From Streptomyces himalayensis subsp. himalayensis (GTDB taxonomy: Bacteria > Actinomycetota > Actinomycetes > Streptomycetales > Streptomycetaceae), in NCBI RefSeq assembly GCF_013778455.1, contig NZ_JACEHE010000041.1, forward strand, positions 1-54,216: a DNA stretch of 54,216 nt. The letters run 5' to 3'. Shown piece by piece: positions 1 through 8,753 of the stretch. The translations under genes and the position numbers were made by a program. The stretch's first letter is position 1. Each line of letters starts with the position of its first letter. The notes below the pieces were generated by a model. That model worked only from the letters and a program-made list of their open reading frames with translations. It ran no database searches and had not been told where the DNA came from.

Positions 1-356
1 CTCGTGCGGGGCAGGCCGTGACGGACGGAGACGGCGTTGTAGGAGTCGACGGCCGGGTTGATGCGCGGCAGGGCTCCCTTCTTCGCGAGGCGGCGGCCGA
101 GCGCGTCGACGCTGGGACGGATGCGGCGGGGGTTGGTGCCGAACGAGCGGTAGGCGGTGTGCCATGCCTCGATGCGGGGGTCGGTCTCGTCGGCGGGGTG
201 CCAGGTGCCGTCGGCGAGTTGCTGCTCCAGTTCCTCCACGGCGGCGGCGGTGTGGGGCCAGGATTCACGGCCGCGCAGGCCGGTGGCGGTGACCAGGGCG
301 ATGAGGGTGTCGGGGAAGGCGTCCGCGATGGCGGGGGCGAGGCGGAAGGCGGCCAC
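1..356 (-). CDS. B3/B4 tRNA-binding-domain protein (3' end outside window)
   Basis: This is a partial gene whose C-terminus lies beyond position 1. Reading from a GTG at 356 gives about 118 residues with no stop. Motifs such as SFGTNPRRIRPSVDALGRR and LPRINPAVDSYNAVSV match the B3/B4 domain found in the phenylalanyl-tRNA synthetase beta chain and in free-standing proteins of the COG3382 type. Free-standing members are thought to bind or edit tRNA, or to act in amino acid metabolism; no precise role can be given. It lies 36 bases downstream of the PaiB-like gene on the same strand and is probably co-transcribed with it. The GTG start is chosen because the conserved reading frame begins there; the ribosome site is weak. 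Confidence 0.7.
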   Translation of the reverse strand, partial: MAAFRLAPAIADAFPDTLIALVTATGLRGRESWPHTAAAVEELEQQLADGTWHPADETDPRIEAWHTAYRSFGTNPRRIRPSVDALGRRLAKKGALPRINPAVDSYNAVSVRHGLPRT

Positions 357-392
357 GGGAGGGATTCCGTTTCTGTGTCGGGGCCTGGGGGG

Positions 393-1040
393 TCAGGACT
401 GCCAGGGGCCGATGCGGTCCAGGCGGCGGCGCTGCTGGAGTGCGGTGGGGACGTCGAGGCCCTGGCCGCGTGTGGTGAGGTGGTCGGCTACGGCGGTGCG
501 GTGCTCGACGGGCTTGTGGTCGTCGTACTTGAACTTGGCCCGTACCTCGGTGACTTCCAGGCGCAGGCCGCGGATGCCGGGCAGCATCCGGCCGTAAGGC
601 GGCTGGTCGACGGCGACGGGGGAGTGGTCGCCGTCGGGCTGGAAGTGGGCGAGCTGGCGGCGCAGCAGGTCGGCCTTGGCCTCGGGGTCGTCGACGATGT
701 GGGCGCGGCAGGTGAACTGGACGGCCGTGTAGTAGCTGGTGGGGACGCCGCCGTTGGGCGGGGTGCCGGCCTTGGCGCGCCAGGGTCCGGGGATGAAGGC
801 GTAGTCGCCGAAGACGGTGAAGAGGACGTTCGGGTCGTTCTCGATCGCCTTCCAGACCGGGTTGGGCCGGGCGAGGTGGATCAGGAGGTCGGGTCCGTCG
901 CAGGTGAAGTGGGTGGGAACGGCGACGGGCGGGTGGCCGGGCAGGCCGTTGACGTTGAGCTGTCCGAAGTCGTGGCCTTCGGCGATCCAGCTCTGCCATT
1001 CGGCTTCGTCCAGGCCGGCGTCCCAGGGCTGGATGAACAT
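393..1040 (-). CDS. FMN-binding negative transcriptional regulator, PaiB family
   Basis: The 215-residue product opens MFIQPWDAGLDEAEWQSWI and contains the split-barrel signature VPTHFTCDGPDLLIHLARPNP (around residues 42-62) followed by FTVFGDYAFIPGPW. This is the pattern of the FMN_bind_2/PaiB family, cytoplasmic proteins of about 200 residues named after a Bacillus repressor of sporulation and degradative-enzyme genes. Many homologues probably work as flavin-dependent enzymes rather than as repressors, so the regulatory label is by family only. The ATG at 1040 is preceded by an AAGGAGA-type ribosome site. It is the first of two same-strand genes, followed by the B3/B4-domain protein; the exporter gene upstream ends 47 bases away. 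Confidence 0.85.
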   Translation of the reverse strand: MFIQPWDAGLDEAEWQSWIAEGHDFGQLNVNGLPGHPPVAVPTHFTCDGPDLLIHLARPNPVWKAIENDPNVLFTVFGDYAFIPGPWRAKAGTPPNGGVPTSYYTAVQFTCRAHIVDDPEAKADLLRRQLAHFQPDGDHSPVAVDQPPYGRMLPGIRGLRLEVTEVRAKFKYDDHKPVEHRTAVADHLTTRGQGLDVPTALQQRRRLDRIGPWQS

Positions 1041-1087
1041 GCTGGTCTCCTTGCGTAGGCGGTGGTGTGGTGGGTGGCGGGGCTTGC

Positions 1088-1924
1088 TCAGGTCAGGGCG
1101 AGGAGGCTGACGGCGACGGCGGCGGTGCCCAGGCCGACGAGCTGGCCGCGGTGGATGCGTTCGGCGAGCACGCCCCGGGCGAGCAGGACGGTGCCGGCCG
1201 GGTAGAGGGCGGTGATCACGGCGACGACGGCGAGGTCACCGCTGCGAGCGGCGAGCAGGAACAGCAGGTTCGCCACGGAGTCCAGCACACCCGCGGCTGC
1301 CGACATCGCATAGGCGGGCCGCTCGGGGCCCAGCTTGCGGTGCAGCAACCCCGCCGCGGTCAGGGTGACGGCCGAGGAGACCGCCCTGCCGATGATCAGC
1401 GGGGCCACCCCGCTGTCGGTGGGCGCCTGGTGGAGAAAGATCAGCTGGAGGGCGATGGCGGCGCCGGCACCGAAGGCCAGCAGCAGCGCCGTGCGTGAGG
1501 GGCGCGCCGCCCCGGCGCCGTGTCCGGCGCTGACCAGGACCACCGCCACCAGTGCGAGGGGCAGGCCCACCAGTCCGGCGGTGGCCAGGTGCTCGCCCTG
1601 CAGCAGGCCCACACCGACGGGCAGGGTTGCGGACACCAGCGCGGTCACGGGTGAGAGCACGTTCATCGGACCGATTGCCAGGGTGCGGTAGAGCAGGGCG
1701 AACGCGGCGGCGGAGGCGACCCCGGATGCGGCACCCCAGCCGAGGGCGCCGGTGCTGAACGAGGCGCCGAGCACCGGCCACAGCAGCAGTTCGACCGCGA
1801 GACTGGCCGGGGCCGCGATCATCACGGTGCGCAGCACATGAGCCTTACGGGCTCCCAGGCCGCCGAGGAAGTCGGCGCACCCGTAGGCGAGTGAGCTGCC
1901 CAGGGCCAGCAGCAGAGCGATCAC
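1088..1924 (-). CDS. EamA/DMT-family transporter
   Basis: The 278-residue protein is almost wholly hydrophobic, with about ten predicted membrane helices in two repeats of five, the layout of drug/metabolite transporters of the EamA family. The first helix starts at residue 1 and includes LAYGCADFLGG; the repeat ends with the segment around ALYPAGTVLLARGVL. Substrates in this family range from amino acids to purines and toxic metabolites, and none is evident here. It is divergent from the XRE-cupin regulator at 2043, and the pair share a 118-base intergenic region. Regulator-exporter divergence of this kind is common, so local control is likely but inferred. Confidence 0.85.
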   Translation of the reverse strand: MIALLLALGSSLAYGCADFLGGLGARKAHVLRTVMIAAPASLAVELLLWPVLGASFSTGALGWGAASGVASAAAFALLYRTLAIGPMNVLSPVTALVSATLPVGVGLLQGEHLATAGLVGLPLALVAVVLVSAGHGAGAARPSRTALLLAFGAGAAIALQLIFLHQAPTDSGVAPLIIGRAVSSAVTLTAAGLLHRKLGPERPAYAMSAAAGVLDSVANLLFLLAARSGDLAVVAVITALYPAGTVLLARGVLAERIHRGQLVGLGTAAVAVSLLALT

Positions 1925-2042
1925 GGCACATCCCTTAGTATTGCAATGGAACGACTAAACCGTACAACGGATCGACCGGCCTTTGTCAATCAAACGACCG
2001 GACGGTGCATTACAGTGGTCCACTCGCGAGGACGGTGATCGG
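1925..2042. promoter_or_regulatory. Divergent promoter region, EamA exporter / XRE-cupin regulator
   Basis: On the minus strand a TTGACA box (complement of 1984-1989) lies 17-19 bases from TGTACG or TACGGT (around 1959-1966), a plausible promoter for the exporter. On the plus strand TTGTCA (1983-1988) overlaps the same place, so the two promoters would share a -35 area. The regulator presumably binds here, but no clean palindrome is seen. Confidence 0.4.
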
Positions 2043-2627
2043 ATGGCCGAGACAGAGGCAGCCCTGCGGACGCTCGCGCACAACGTCAGAACGGCCCGCA
2101 ACCGCGCAGGCCTGTCCCTCGATGAACTCAGCCGGCGAGCTCAGGTCAGCAAGGGCGCCTTGGTGGGACTGGAGAAAGCCCAGGGCAACCCGAATTTCGC
2201 CACTCTGGTCCGGCTGGCCGACACTCTCGGCATCTCGGTGTCCGCCCTGATGGAGGGCCCGGCCGAAGGTCGCGTCCGCGTCGTGACCGCCGACACCGTC
2301 GCGCCGCTGTGGACCGGAACGCAGGGCAGCGAGGCCCGCCTCATGCTGACGACCTCGGGCCCGGCCCCGGTCGAGGTCTGGCGCTGGAAACTGCAACCGG
2401 GCGAGGAATACCCCAGCCACCCCCACCAGGCGGGAGTCGTCGAAACCGTCAGCGTCACCTCCGGCCGGATGACGCTGACCGTCGACGGCACCGAGTACAC
2501 CGTCGAAGCAGGACAGACCGCCACCTTCGACGGCGACGCCTACCACACCTACCGCGGCTCCGGCACCGAAACCTGCCACCTGATCATGACGGTCCACCTG
2601 CCGCCGGGCCCCGGCTCCACAACCTGA
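2043..2627 (+). CDS. XRE-family transcriptional regulator with C-terminal cupin domain
   Basis: The protein has 194 residues from the ATG at 2043. Residues about 8-65 form a helix-turn-helix of XRE type (RNRAGLSLDELSRRAQVSKG, then NPNFATLVRLADTLGIS). Residues about 110-190 form a cupin beta-barrel (QPGEEYPSHPHQAG, then VEAGQTATFDGDAYHTY) that probably senses a small molecule or metal. This two-domain layout is typical of regulators of adjacent transporter or amine-metabolism genes. An in-frame upstream ATG at 1983 would add 20 residues with no family similarity and would overlap the promoter, so the later start is preferred. It is divergent from the EamA transporter, its likely target. Confidence 0.88.
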   Translation: MAETEAALRTLAHNVRTARNRAGLSLDELSRRAQVSKGALVGLEKAQGNPNFATLVRLADTLGISVSALMEGPAEGRVRVVTADTVAPLWTGTQGSEARLMLTTSGPAPVEVWRWKLQPGEEYPSHPHQAGVVETVSVTSGRMTLTVDGTEYTVEAGQTATFDGDAYHTYRGSGTETCHLIMTVHLPPGPGSTT

Positions 2628-2776
2628 CTTTCTGATCGCGTCCGGGCATGTCAGGGATACAGTGTCAGTACTGCCGACAAGAGAATCTCCCATGCGTACG
2701 ACGGCAGTGCCGTGCGGGTATCCGATGACGGGTCACTGCACGACCGCGGCTTGAACGCGACCTTTCAGGAGACGAG

Positions 2777-5674
2777 GTGGCGGCTGGGAACGCGAGGCCC
2801 GGGAGCCGCATCGGGCGGCTGGAAGAGGCGCGGCCCCGGTTCTTCGCAGCCAACGACGAGCTGTCGATGGCCGAGACACTGAACGTGGCACTTCAGCAGG
2901 CGATAGCCGCCCTTGGCGGCCTCGGCGGCTTCGTGCACTGGCGTGATCCCGGTTCTGGCTTGTTGCGGCTGCTGGCGGCCAGCGGACTCGCGCCGGAGAT
3001 CGCCGAGGCATGGGCGGATCTCCACGAGGACGAGGACGTCGCCCCGGCACGCGCCATGCGCACAGGTGCCTTCCTCTGGGTGGCCGAGGACAGCATGGGG
3101 ATCGGGGCCTCCGGCACTGCCGCGGCACCTCTGCTGCTCGGCACCGGCGGGCGCATCGGTGTGGTTTCCGTGCTCACGGCAGGGCCCGACGAGCCCGATC
3201 CCGCCCAGCGGTCCTTTTTCGGCTCGGTGGTGGCGTGGGCGGCCGGACGCCTGGAACAACGTCCCAGCACGCCGACGGATGCCGTCTCACCGCCCAGGTG
3301 GCCACCCTCGTGCGATGCGCCCGGCGGGCAGGTGCCCCGCGTGTTTGCGATCAGGCATTGGGAATACGACGCCGCCTCCGGTTCCGTAACGCTCACCCGA
3401 CCGCTCATCGACATGTCCGGTGAGACGCCTCAAGCGTTCGACGACAGCGCGGACCTCAGCTGTCACCTCTCGGACATCGAGGATCTGCCGGCATTCACGG
3501 CCGACATCCGCGAGGCGTTCGACAGGGGGACGGCGTACGACACCGAATACCGAGTGCACCACAGGGACGGCACAGTCGGGTGGGTGCGGGCGCTCGGCCA
3601 CATCGTGCCGGATGAGGACGGCACCTCCGCACGCATGGTCGGTACGCTGTGGGGCCCGACGCACACACACGTCGCGAGCGGTCCAGTCGTCGCAGCCCTC
3701 CGTGATATGGGCGACGGCTTCCTGACGGTCGCCGATGACTGGCGGATCACCTTCGTCAACAAGGAGGCCGAGCGTCTCCTGGGCTCCGGCCGGACGCTGC
3801 TGGGCAGCACTCTCTGGGACATTCCCGCAGGACGCGCCCCCGGTCTCGAAGCCCAGTGCCGACGCGCGTCCGCCGAGAGGAAGCCCATCGGCTTCGATCT
3901 CCACCGGCCTGCCGATCAGCGCATCCACCATGTCCGGCTGGTCCCCATGCCGGGCGGCGGGCTGACGATCTACATCGCCGACGTCACCGACGAGCGGCCA
4001 AGGGGAGCCGAGCGATCGGCCGGCGATCGGATCGCGGCCGAGCGGACCGCCCGGATGAGCGAGCTGACCGCGGCGCTGGCCGAAGCCGTCACATCGAGCG
4101 ACGTGGCCAAGGCCGTGGCGCAGCATGTCCTGCCGCCCTTCGGCGCCGACGGGCTGCTGGTCCACGCGCTTGAAGGCGGCTGGCTGCGTGTGGTCGGATC
4201 CGTCGGATACACAGAGGAATTCCTGCGTCAGATCGACGGGGTCGCGCGCACGACCCACATGGCGGTCACCGACACGCTCCGCACTCGCACCCCCCTGTTC
4301 CTCGAATCCACCGCCGATTACCTCCGGCTCTATCCGCGGTTTGAGAGCTTTGTGGCCGCCTCGGCCAAGAACGCATGGGCGTTCCTTCCTCTCATCGCCT
4401 CCGGGCACGCGATCGGTTGCTGCATCGTCTCCTTCTCGCGGCCGCGCTCGTTCAGTGAGGAGGAACGCACTCTGCTGATAGCCCTGAGCGGGCTGATCGC
4501 ACAGGCGCTGGAGCGGGCCCGGCTGTACGACGCGGAGCACACCCGCGCCCAGGAACTCCAGCGCGGCCTGCTCCCCAGGACACTGCCCTCCCTGCCGGCC
4601 GTCTCCGCCGCCGCCCGCTACATGCCGGCGGGGAAGGGCGAAGAGGTGGGCGGCGACTGGTACGACCTGATCCCGCTGTCCGGCGATCGGGTCGCCATCG
4701 TGATCGGCGACGTCATGGGGCACGGCATCGCCGAGGCCGCCATCATGGGACGGCTGCGCACGGCCGTCCGCACCCTTGCCGACCTCGAACTCAGCCCGGA
4801 TGAGCTGCTCGTCCACCTCAACGAACTCGTCTCCGACCTCGGCCCCGACAAGTACGCCACCTGCTCGTACGCCGTGTTCGACCCCGTCACCCGTACCTGC
4901 TCGCTCTCCTCGGCCGGTCATCTCCCGCCCGCCATCGTCCATCCCGATGGGACGGTCCACCGCCCAGAGCTGGCCGTCGACCCGCCGCTGGGCGCCGCCG
5001 AACCTCCCTTCGAGACCCACGAGCTGCGCCTGCCGGAGGAGAGCCTTCTCGTGTTCTGCACGGACGGCCTCATCGAATCCGCCACCCGGGACATCGACCA
5101 GGGACTGGCTCAGCTCAGGCAGACGCTGACCTGGGCCGTGGACCGGACCTCGTACTTCCCGACCGGCACCCAGCGCGATGACACCCGGCGTCTCCATGAC
5201 CTGTGCGACGCCATCGTCTCGGCTCTGCTGCCCGACCGCGAGCAGACAAACGACGACGCGGTCCTCCTCGTGGCCCACACTCGGGGCACACCTGTGGACA
5301 GCGTGGCCGCGTGCAGCCTGCCGGACGACCCGCGGGCAGCCGGCCAGGCCAGGGAGTACGTCCGCAGCCAGCTGGCCGTCTGGGGTCTGGACGAGCTCGC
5401 CATGACCACCGAGCTGCTGGTGAGCGAGCTGATCGGCAACGTGATCCGGCATGCCAGCGGCCCCATACGCCTGCGCCTGCTGCGCAGCCGGTCGCTGATC
5501 TGTGAGGTCTATGACGGCAGCCTCACCAGCCCGCGCATCCGGCGCGCCGCGTACACCGACGAGGGCGGCCGGGGCCTGCACCTGGTGGCCGCTCTCTCCA
5601 AGCGTTGGGGCACTCGCCATCTCGCCGAGGGCAAATGCATCTGGACCGAGCAGGACCTTCCCCTGGCCCATTGA
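2777..5674 (+). CDS. PAS/GAF-domain SpoIIE-type PP2C phosphatase fused to an RsbW-like ATPase domain
   Basis: This 965-residue cytoplasmic signalling protein reads in order: a GAF-like sensor (about 20-160), PAS (about 190-295), second PAS (about 305-405), GAF (about 420-580), SpoIIE/PP2C phosphatase (about 590-835) and a HATPase_c domain (about 850-960). Phosphatase metal residues are visible in GGDWYD (D627), GDVMGHG (D645), CTDGL (D762) and NDDA (about 826). The ATPase domain has the N-box ELLVSELIGNVIRHA and GGRGLHLV. Such proteins in Streptomyces tune anti-sigma/anti-anti-sigma switches. The start is GTG at 2777 with an AGGAG ribosome site. It stands alone, with a hairpin after its stop. 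No cognate sigma or antagonist gene is adjacent. Confidence 0.92.
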   Translation: MAAGNARPGSRIGRLEEARPRFFAANDELSMAETLNVALQQAIAALGGLGGFVHWRDPGSGLLRLLAASGLAPEIAEAWADLHEDEDVAPARAMRTGAFLWVAEDSMGIGASGTAAAPLLLGTGGRIGVVSVLTAGPDEPDPAQRSFFGSVVAWAAGRLEQRPSTPTDAVSPPRWPPSCDAPGGQVPRVFAIRHWEYDAASGSVTLTRPLIDMSGETPQAFDDSADLSCHLSDIEDLPAFTADIREAFDRGTAYDTEYRVHHRDGTVGWVRALGHIVPDEDGTSARMVGTLWGPTHTHVASGPVVAALRDMGDGFLTVADDWRITFVNKEAERLLGSGRTLLGSTLWDIPAGRAPGLEAQCRRASAERKPIGFDLHRPADQRIHHVRLVPMPGGGLTIYIADVTDERPRGAERSAGDRIAAERTARMSELTAALAEAVTSSDVAKAVAQHVLPPFGADGLLVHALEGGWLRVVGSVGYTEEFLRQIDGVARTTHMAVTDTLRTRTPLFLESTADYLRLYPRFESFVAASAKNAWAFLPLIASGHAIGCCIVSFSRPRSFSEEERTLLIALSGLIAQALERARLYDAEHTRAQELQRGLLPRTLPSLPAVSAAARYMPAGKGEEVGGDWYDLIPLSGDRVAIVIGDVMGHGIAEAAIMGRLRTAVRTLADLELSPDELLVHLNELVSDLGPDKYATCSYAVFDPVTRTCSLSSAGHLPPAIVHPDGTVHRPELAVDPPLGAAEPPFETHELRLPEESLLVFCTDGLIESATRDIDQGLAQLRQTLTWAVDRTSYFPTGTQRDDTRRLHDLCDAIVSALLPDREQTNDDAVLLVAHTRGTPVDSVAACSLPDDPRAAGQAREYVRSQLAVWGLDELAMTTELLVSELIGNVIRHASGPIRLRLLRSRSLICEVYDGSLTSPRIRRAAYTDEGGRGLHLVAALSKRWGTRHLAEGKCIWTEQDLPLAH

Positions 5675-5691
5675 TCCCTGTGTCTGCGGCG

Positions 5692-5722
5692 GGCCGGCCG
5701 ATCCCTCCGCCTCCGGCCGGCC
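5692..5722. terminator. Bidirectional hairpin terminator
   Basis: A perfect 9-base inverted repeat (GGCCGGCCG at 5692-5700, CGGCCGGCC at 5714-5722) with a 13-base loop lies between the convergent phosphatase gene and the molybdenum hydroxylase gene. There is no U-tract, as is common in high-GC actinobacteria. Confidence 0.55.
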
Positions 5723-5826
5723 GACCGGGTTGCCGCGCGGCGGCATCGGCCTGATGTGGCGAGTGATCGACGGCGCTGTGCTGTGTCCGGGGTGGGCGCA
5801 GATCGCGGCGGTGGCGGGCAGCAGAG

Positions 5827-8226
5827 CTACCCTTCCGCAGCGCGCCCCGCCTGCACCGTCGCCACGATCGTCGCGGGCTTGACCGGCAGTCGGCGAACCC
5901 GCATCCCGTACTCCCGGAGAGCGTCGTCGATGGCCGCCGACACGGCCGCCGGAGCCACCATACGGCCGCCCTCACCGCCGCCCTTGATGCCGTACTCGGT
6001 GAACGGCGAGGGCGTCTGGACGTGTCCGATGCGGAACACCGGGGCCTCGCTGGCGGTGGGGATCAGATAGTCCCTGAACGTCAGGGACTGGAACTGCCCG
6101 TCCTCGTCGTAGGCCAGCTCCTCGTAGAGCGTGGTCCCGATGCCCTGCGTGGCTCCGCCGGTGACGTGGCCGCCCAGGCTACGGGGGTTCACGATCGTCC
6201 CGGCGTCGTGCACGGCCACGTAATCGAGGAAGGAGGGCATCCCGGTGTCGGGGTCGACCTCCAGGACCGCGATGTGGCAGGCATGGCCCATGATCGGATA
6301 GAAGACGCCGAGGTCCGAGCCGTCCGGTGCCGGGGGCGTCGTGTAGGGGTGGTCGTAGGTGTAGGACTCCTCCAGTCCGCTCGTCATGCCCTCGGGCAGG
6401 CTGAGCGCGAAGAAGTACGCGGTGCCCGCCAGTTCGGCGATGGTCAGTCCCGTCTCCGGAGCCCCCCTGACCTGCACGCGCGCGTCGACGAGTTCCAGGT
6501 CCTCCGGGGCCAGTTCGAGGCGGTGCGCGGCGATGTGAAGGAGTTTCTTCTGGAGCTTGCGCGACGCGCCCCGGATCGCACCTGCCACCATGGCGGTGTA
6601 GCGGCTGCCGCCCGGGCCGGTGCCAGGAAGCGCGTGCGCGGAGTCTGCGTACCGGACATTGACGCTCTCCGGCGGGATCCCGAACTCCTCGGCGAGCACG
6701 GTGGCGCCCACCGTCTCCGGGCTGTTGCCCCACATCGACTGGCAGTGCAGCAGGAGCTGGAACTGGCCGGTCGGGTCGATCGTCACCGTCGCGCTCTCCG
6801 GGCTGGAGGTGAGGGGGAAAGCGGGCTTCTCCACGAGGAACCAGAACTCGGTGGCGCTGAAGACGCTGCGCTCCTGGGTCGTGGCCAGGCCGATGCCGAT
6901 GTGGCGGCCCTCCTCCTCCCGCAGCCGTTTCTTTTCGGCGCGCCAGCTGTCCAGGTCGATCATCGACAGGGCCTTGTCCAGCACGGCGGGGTAGTCACCG
7001 CTGTCGTAGAGGTTGCCGCCGGGGATCTTGTACGGGAACTGGTCGGGCTGGATGAAGTTGCGTCGGCGGATCTCCTCCGGGGCGAGCCCGAGCCGGGTCG
7101 CCCCCTGGTCGACCAGCCGTTCCAGCACCCAGTTGTGCACCTCGGAGCCGAAGCCGCGGTAGGCGCCCTGCTGGCACTTGTTGGTGACCACGGCCCGCAG
7201 GCGGTACTTCACGTCCCGGAACCGGTACGGGCCGACGACCTGGGAGAAGGCGTTGCCGTGATGGCCGACGCCGAACTGCATGTAGGCGCCGTAGTCGTCG
7301 ACGACGTCGATGTCGAGACCGACGATCGTGCCGTCGGCGCGAAAACCCATGCGGGCTTCGTAGGTGCGGTCGCAGCCGTGGTGGTCGGAGTTCATCAGGT
7401 GGTCGATCCGGTCCTCGATGTACGACACCGGGCGACCCACCTGTAGGGCCAGGAAGCCGGCGAGGGCGGGCACCTTGTGCGCCGCGAGCTTGCTGCCGAA
7501 ACTGCCGCCCGCCGGAACCGGCTTCAGGGTCAGCTTGTTCGACGGAATTCTCAGGGTGGCCGCGATCAGGAAGACGAAGTAGCTGAAGTTGAGCGAGTTG
7601 CAGTAGATCTCCAGCACGCCGTTGAAGCCGGGCTGGGCCACCGCGCCCGTGGTCTCCATCGGCATTCCGGCCGAGCGGCCCCACCGCAGGGTGTCCTCGA
7701 CGATCAGGTCGGCCCCGGCGAACGCGGCGTTCACATCGCCGAACTCGAAGGTCCGCTCATAGCCGATGTTGCTGCCGTGCTCCTCGTGCAGCAGTACGCA
7801 GTCGGGCTCCATGGCCGCCATGGGATCGGTGACCGGCGGGAGCTCCTCGTAGTCGACCTCCAGCAGGTCCACGCCGTCCTCGGCGAGGTACCTGCTCTCC
7901 GCGACGACGGCCGCGACGGCCTCGCCGACGTAGCGGACCTTGTCCACGGCCATCGGGTACTGCGTGATGGTGGCCGGGCCGAAGCTCATGCAGGGGTTGA
8001 TCTTCTCCTTGCAGTCCTCGCCGGTGAACACGGCGACGACTCCCGGCAGCTTCAGTGCCTCGGTGGCGTCGATGGACCTGATCCACGCGTGCGGTACGGG
8101 GCTGCGCAGGATCGCGGCGTGCAGCATGCCCGGCAGTCTGAGGTCGGCGATGTACCCGCCGCGGCCGACCAGCAGCCGAGGGTCCTCGATCCGCCTGCGG
8201 TCTTTGCCGATGTACGTGTAGGTCAT
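5827..8226 (-). CDS. Molybdopterin-binding large subunit, xanthine-dehydrogenase/CoxL family
   Basis: This 799-residue catalytic subunit belongs to a three-subunit molybdenum hydroxylase that inserts water-derived oxygen into an aromatic or N-heterocyclic C-H bond. It starts MTYTYIGKDRRRIEDPRLL, typical of the family. The molybdenum-pocket loop reads GAYRGFG (355-360), so this is not a true CO dehydrogenase, which carries AYRCSFR. The catalytic glutamate lies in KGGGEGG (about E752), and GTGPGGSRYTA (about 535-545) is a cofactor loop. It overlaps the 2Fe-2S gene by ATGA and is last in the minus-strand operon. Relatives include quinoline, isoquinoline, nicotine and caffeine dehydrogenases. The substrate is unknown; the neighbourhood suggests an aromatic or heteroaromatic compound. 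Confidence 0.92.
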   Translation of the reverse strand: MTYTYIGKDRRRIEDPRLLVGRGGYIADLRLPGMLHAAILRSPVPHAWIRSIDATEALKLPGVVAVFTGEDCKEKINPCMSFGPATITQYPMAVDKVRYVGEAVAAVVAESRYLAEDGVDLLEVDYEELPPVTDPMAAMEPDCVLLHEEHGSNIGYERTFEFGDVNAAFAGADLIVEDTLRWGRSAGMPMETTGAVAQPGFNGVLEIYCNSLNFSYFVFLIAATLRIPSNKLTLKPVPAGGSFGSKLAAHKVPALAGFLALQVGRPVSYIEDRIDHLMNSDHHGCDRTYEARMGFRADGTIVGLDIDVVDDYGAYMQFGVGHHGNAFSQVVGPYRFRDVKYRLRAVVTNKCQQGAYRGFGSEVHNWVLERLVDQGATRLGLAPEEIRRRNFIQPDQFPYKIPGGNLYDSGDYPAVLDKALSMIDLDSWRAEKKRLREEEGRHIGIGLATTQERSVFSATEFWFLVEKPAFPLTSSPESATVTIDPTGQFQLLLHCQSMWGNSPETVGATVLAEEFGIPPESVNVRYADSAHALPGTGPGGSRYTAMVAGAIRGASRKLQKKLLHIAAHRLELAPEDLELVDARVQVRGAPETGLTIAELAGTAYFFALSLPEGMTSGLEESYTYDHPYTTPPAPDGSDLGVFYPIMGHACHIAVLEVDPDTGMPSFLDYVAVHDAGTIVNPRSLGGHVTGGATQGIGTTLYEELAYDEDGQFQSLTFRDYLIPTASEAPVFRIGHVQTPSPFTEYGIKGGGEGGRMVAPAAVSAAIDDALREYGMRVRRLPVKPATIVATVQAGRAAEG

Positions 8227-8753
8227 CAGTCACGACCTCCCGCGGTGGGGCCGCGCAGTTTGGCGCCGGCGGACTGGACCGCGTTGACGATGTTCTGGTA
8301 GCCGGTGCAGCGGCACAGGATCCCGGAGATCTCATGGCGCACCTCGGCATCGGTCATCTCACGACCGGCATCGATGATCTCCTTGGTGCGCAGCAGCATC
8401 GCGGGCGTGCAGAAGCCGCACTGCAGCCCCTGTTCCTCGGCGAAGGCCTCCTGGATGGGGTGCAGCTCCGCCGGGTTGGCGGAGAGGCTCTCGACGGTCT
8501 CGACCGCGTGCCCGTCCGCCTGGACGGCCAGCATCAGGCAGGAACGCACGGAGAGGCCGTCGAAGAGGACGGTGCAGCATCCGCACTCGCCGTGCTCGCA
8601 TCCCACATGCACGCTGACCAGGTCGAGTTCGTCGCGCAGGAAGTCGGCGAGCGTGGTGCGCGTCGACACCTCGCGGGTCACATGCCGCCCGTTGACACGC
8701 ACCGTCACGGCCCGGCGGGCGGTGCCGTACTTGGCGGCGGTGGAGGTCGTCAC
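8226..8753 (-). CDS. 2Fe-2S subunit of molybdenum hydroxylase (CoxS family)
   Basis: The 175-residue protein carries two [2Fe-2S] clusters. The N-terminal plant-type ferredoxin cluster is bound by CEHGECGCC (C52, C57, C60) plus C72. The C-terminal all-helical cluster is bound by CGFC (C112, C115) and CRC (C147, C149). Electrons pass from the molybdenum centre through these clusters to FAD on the neighbouring subunit. The gene overlaps the large subunit and the FAD subunit by four bases on each side, a tight translational coupling that matches 1:1:1 assembly. The N-terminus is somewhat longer than in most family members. Confidence 0.95.
   Translation of the reverse strand: MTTSTAAKYGTARRAVTVRVNGRHVTREVSTRTTLADFLRDELDLVSVHVGCEHGECGCCTVLFDGLSVRSCLMLAVQADGHAVETVESLSANPAELHPIQEAFAEEQGLQCGFCTPAMLLRTKEIIDAGREMTDAEVRHEISGILCRCTGYQNIVNAVQSAGAKLRGPTAGGRD

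Noticed and set aside
2691..2753. A 20-codon ORF (MRTTAVPCGYP) before the phosphatase gene as a leader peptide
   Set aside because: No ribosome site and no regulatory structure; too short to support.
3287..5746. An 819-codon minus-strand frame opposite the PP2C phosphatase gene
   Set aside because: It is a shadow of a gene with six recognisable domains; no ribosome site or motif.
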